From contig JALWTK010000005.1 of assembly GCA_027082875.1 (NCBI GenBank), forward strand, positions 1-32,457: a stretch of DNA of 32,457 nucleotides. Direction: 5' to 3'. The DNA comes from Sulfurimonas sp. (lineage in GTDB: Bacteria; Campylobacterota; Campylobacteria; Campylobacterales; Sulfurimonadaceae). Positions within the stretch are counted from its first letter, which is position 1. Each line of letters starts with the position of its first letter. The notes beneath the pieces are model-generated. The model was not told the DNA's origin and did not search any database. It saw only the letters and a program-made list of their open reading frames with translations. This document shows, in pieces, positions 31,741-32,457 of the stretch. Position numbers and translations under genes: made by a program.

Positions 31741-31881
31741 ACTCTCAAACAGCTAGCAGATACTGACTTTGCATTAGAGGGTGCAAATTTTTCTAGACAA
31801 AATATTTTAGCATAGATAGGGAGTTTTGCTCAAGCTCAAGTAGATAGTAGAAACGCAAACCTAGCAGGATTGCTAGGCTAA
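31741..31881 (+). pseudogene. Flagellin C-terminal (D0 domain) remnant with internal stop
   Basis: In the frame that continues past the antiporter stop, the 46 codons after 31740 read like the end of a flagellin: LADTDFALEGANFSRQNILA, then an in-frame TAG (31813-31815), then IGSFAQAQVDSRNANLAGLLG and TAA. Intact flagellins of this phylum typically have xxDVDFAxESAxFSxxxILAQ, then xGSxAxAQAN and a Leu-rich end. The TAG stands exactly where Gln (CAG/CAA) is expected. There is no start codon or N-terminal part, so this is a decayed 3' fragment. Confidence 0.75.
31860..31877 (-). terminator. Stem-loop downstream of pyrE
   Basis: Perfect 7-bp stem CCTAGCA/TGCTAGG with a 4-base loop, inside the flagellin remnant. 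On the minus strand it lies about 20 bases past the pyrE stop and is followed by TTTGCGTTT, a plausible weak terminator. Confidence 0.5.
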
Positions 31882-31897
31882 GAAAAGAAGAGAGGGT

Positions 31898-32457
31898 TTA
31901 GTTTCCTCTACTTCCTGGTTTTATAGCTTCACTTCCATCTTTACAAAGTGGACATACATCTGGTGCATACATCTCAAAAGTAAAGTCAGCAAGTGCAAAA
32001 AATGGAATATCTTGTGGCAGCTTACAGTTAGGTTTTGTAGTGATCTCAGAGTGCTCGCGTTTACAAAAACCACGGTTAGCAAGTGCTGCAGCACCTACGA
32101 TAGTACCACCAAGTTCAGTCACAACAGCTGCCGCTTCCATAGCAGATCCACCAGTTGTAATAATATCCTCACACATAAGAACTCTCTCACCCTTTGCAAC
32201 TTCAAAGCCACGTCTGATGTTCATCACACCATCCACACGCTCAGCAAAGATGAAACGCACATCAAGTGCAGTAGCAAGAGCAAATCCAGCGATAAGACCA
32301 CCAAGTGCAGGTGCACAAACAGTGTCTATCTCTAAACCACTCTCTTTGATCTGCTTTGCAAGTGCTTCTGCTAAAAGCTTAGCAGTTTTAGGATCCTCTA
32401 AAACCTTTGCCGATTGGAGGTAAAATTGTGAGTGATTTCCAGAGCTAAGTTTGAAGT
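31898..32457 (-). CDS. pyrE: Orotate phosphoribosyltransferase, 5' end cut by the window
   Basis: Transfers phosphoribose from PRPP to orotate in UMP synthesis. The frame is open to the window end, giving 186 codons that begin within [20 protein letters not shown], the typical N-terminal OPRT segment; the true start lies outside. The PRPP-binding motif [17 protein letters not shown] is intact, and [16 protein letters not shown] precedes [14 protein letters not shown] at 32260 is an internal Val codon and not the start. The C-terminus has a Cys-containing tail, [20 protein letters not shown], seen in the longer OPRT subgroup. It converges on the antiporter gene, with the flagellin remnant between. 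Confidence 0.94.
   Translation of the reverse strand, partial: FKLSSGNHSQFYLQSAKVLEDPKTAKLLAEALAKQIKESGLEIDTVCAPALGGLIAGFALATALDVRFIFAERVDGVMNIRRGFEVAKGERVLMCEDIITTGGSAMEAAAVVTELGGTIVGAAALANRGFCKREHSEITTKPNCKLPQDIPFFALADFTFEMYAPDVCPLCKDGSEAIKPGSRGN

Noticed and set aside
32012..32423. Plus-strand open frames opposite pyrE
   Set aside because: Ser/Thr/Pro-rich antisense shadows; the minus-strand frame is clear orotate phosphoribosyltransferase.
1..32457. CRISPR arrays, tRNA or rRNA genes, prophage or integrase
   Set aside because: No regularly spaced direct repeats, no cloverleaf-forming segment in the gaps, and no phage or recombinase proteins were found.

Overview
The window looks like a chromosomal segment of a Campylobacterota (Epsilonproteobacteria) bacterium close to Sulfurimonas. 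The evidence is AT-rich DNA with tightly packed, often overlapping genes, an RNase J with an Asn/Arg-rich N-terminal extension like that of Helicobacter, histidine kinases with the HQWRQPL phosphoacceptor box, and FliW, FliI and a flagellin remnant among housekeeping genes. This is inference from protein content; no rRNA or tRNA gene was found.

Layout. Positions 1-1755 (+): 3' end of pgi, ppnP, and a response regulator with a decayed GGDEF domain. Positions 1752-11525 (-): one long co-directional run, nrdA > small unknown > fliW > CheY-like > CheC/CheX-like > PAS kinase > zinc-finger thioredoxin > giant FIST/PAS hybrid kinase, with most junctions overlapping or nearly touching. Positions 11526-12001: intergenic region holding a 268-bp element with 33-bp terminal inverted repeats. 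Then purB (-) and a RluA-type pseudouridine synthase (+) that carries a perfect parS site inside its coding sequence. Positions 14342-14678: AT-rich intergenic region with several hairpins. Positions 14679-17495 (-): hisF > nucleoside-phosphorylase-like > rlmN > small membrane protein, coupled by overlapping or abutting start and stop codons, plus a separate 78-aa protein. A second perfect parS lies in the hisF/rsmA divergent spacer. Positions 17692-22511 (+): rsmA, rnj, folE, fliI. Positions 22515-28170 (-): pyrG > recJ > a 54-aa small ORF > a WD40-type protein. Positions 28295-31713 (+): M6 metalloprotease lipoprotein, a free-standing M6-propeptide-like secreted protein, and a CPA2 antiporter. 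A flagellin C-terminal remnant and the truncated pyrE (-) close the window.

How the genes work together. The nrdA-fliW-signalling block joins dNTP synthesis, flagellin homeostasis (FliW antagonises CsrA in other bacteria), a CheY/phosphatase pair and two kinases flanking a thioredoxin; it may be a sensory operon acting on motility. The protease and propeptide-like genes look like a split zymogen. The two parS sites, 3.5 kb apart, suggest a ParB-loading centre, which usually lies in the origin-proximal part of a chromosome.

The observations I rate highest are the paired parS sites, the inverted-repeat element upstream of nrdA, the split M6 protease/propeptide pair, the flagellin C-terminal remnant, and two overlooked small ORFs (24659-24823 and about 14945-15094).
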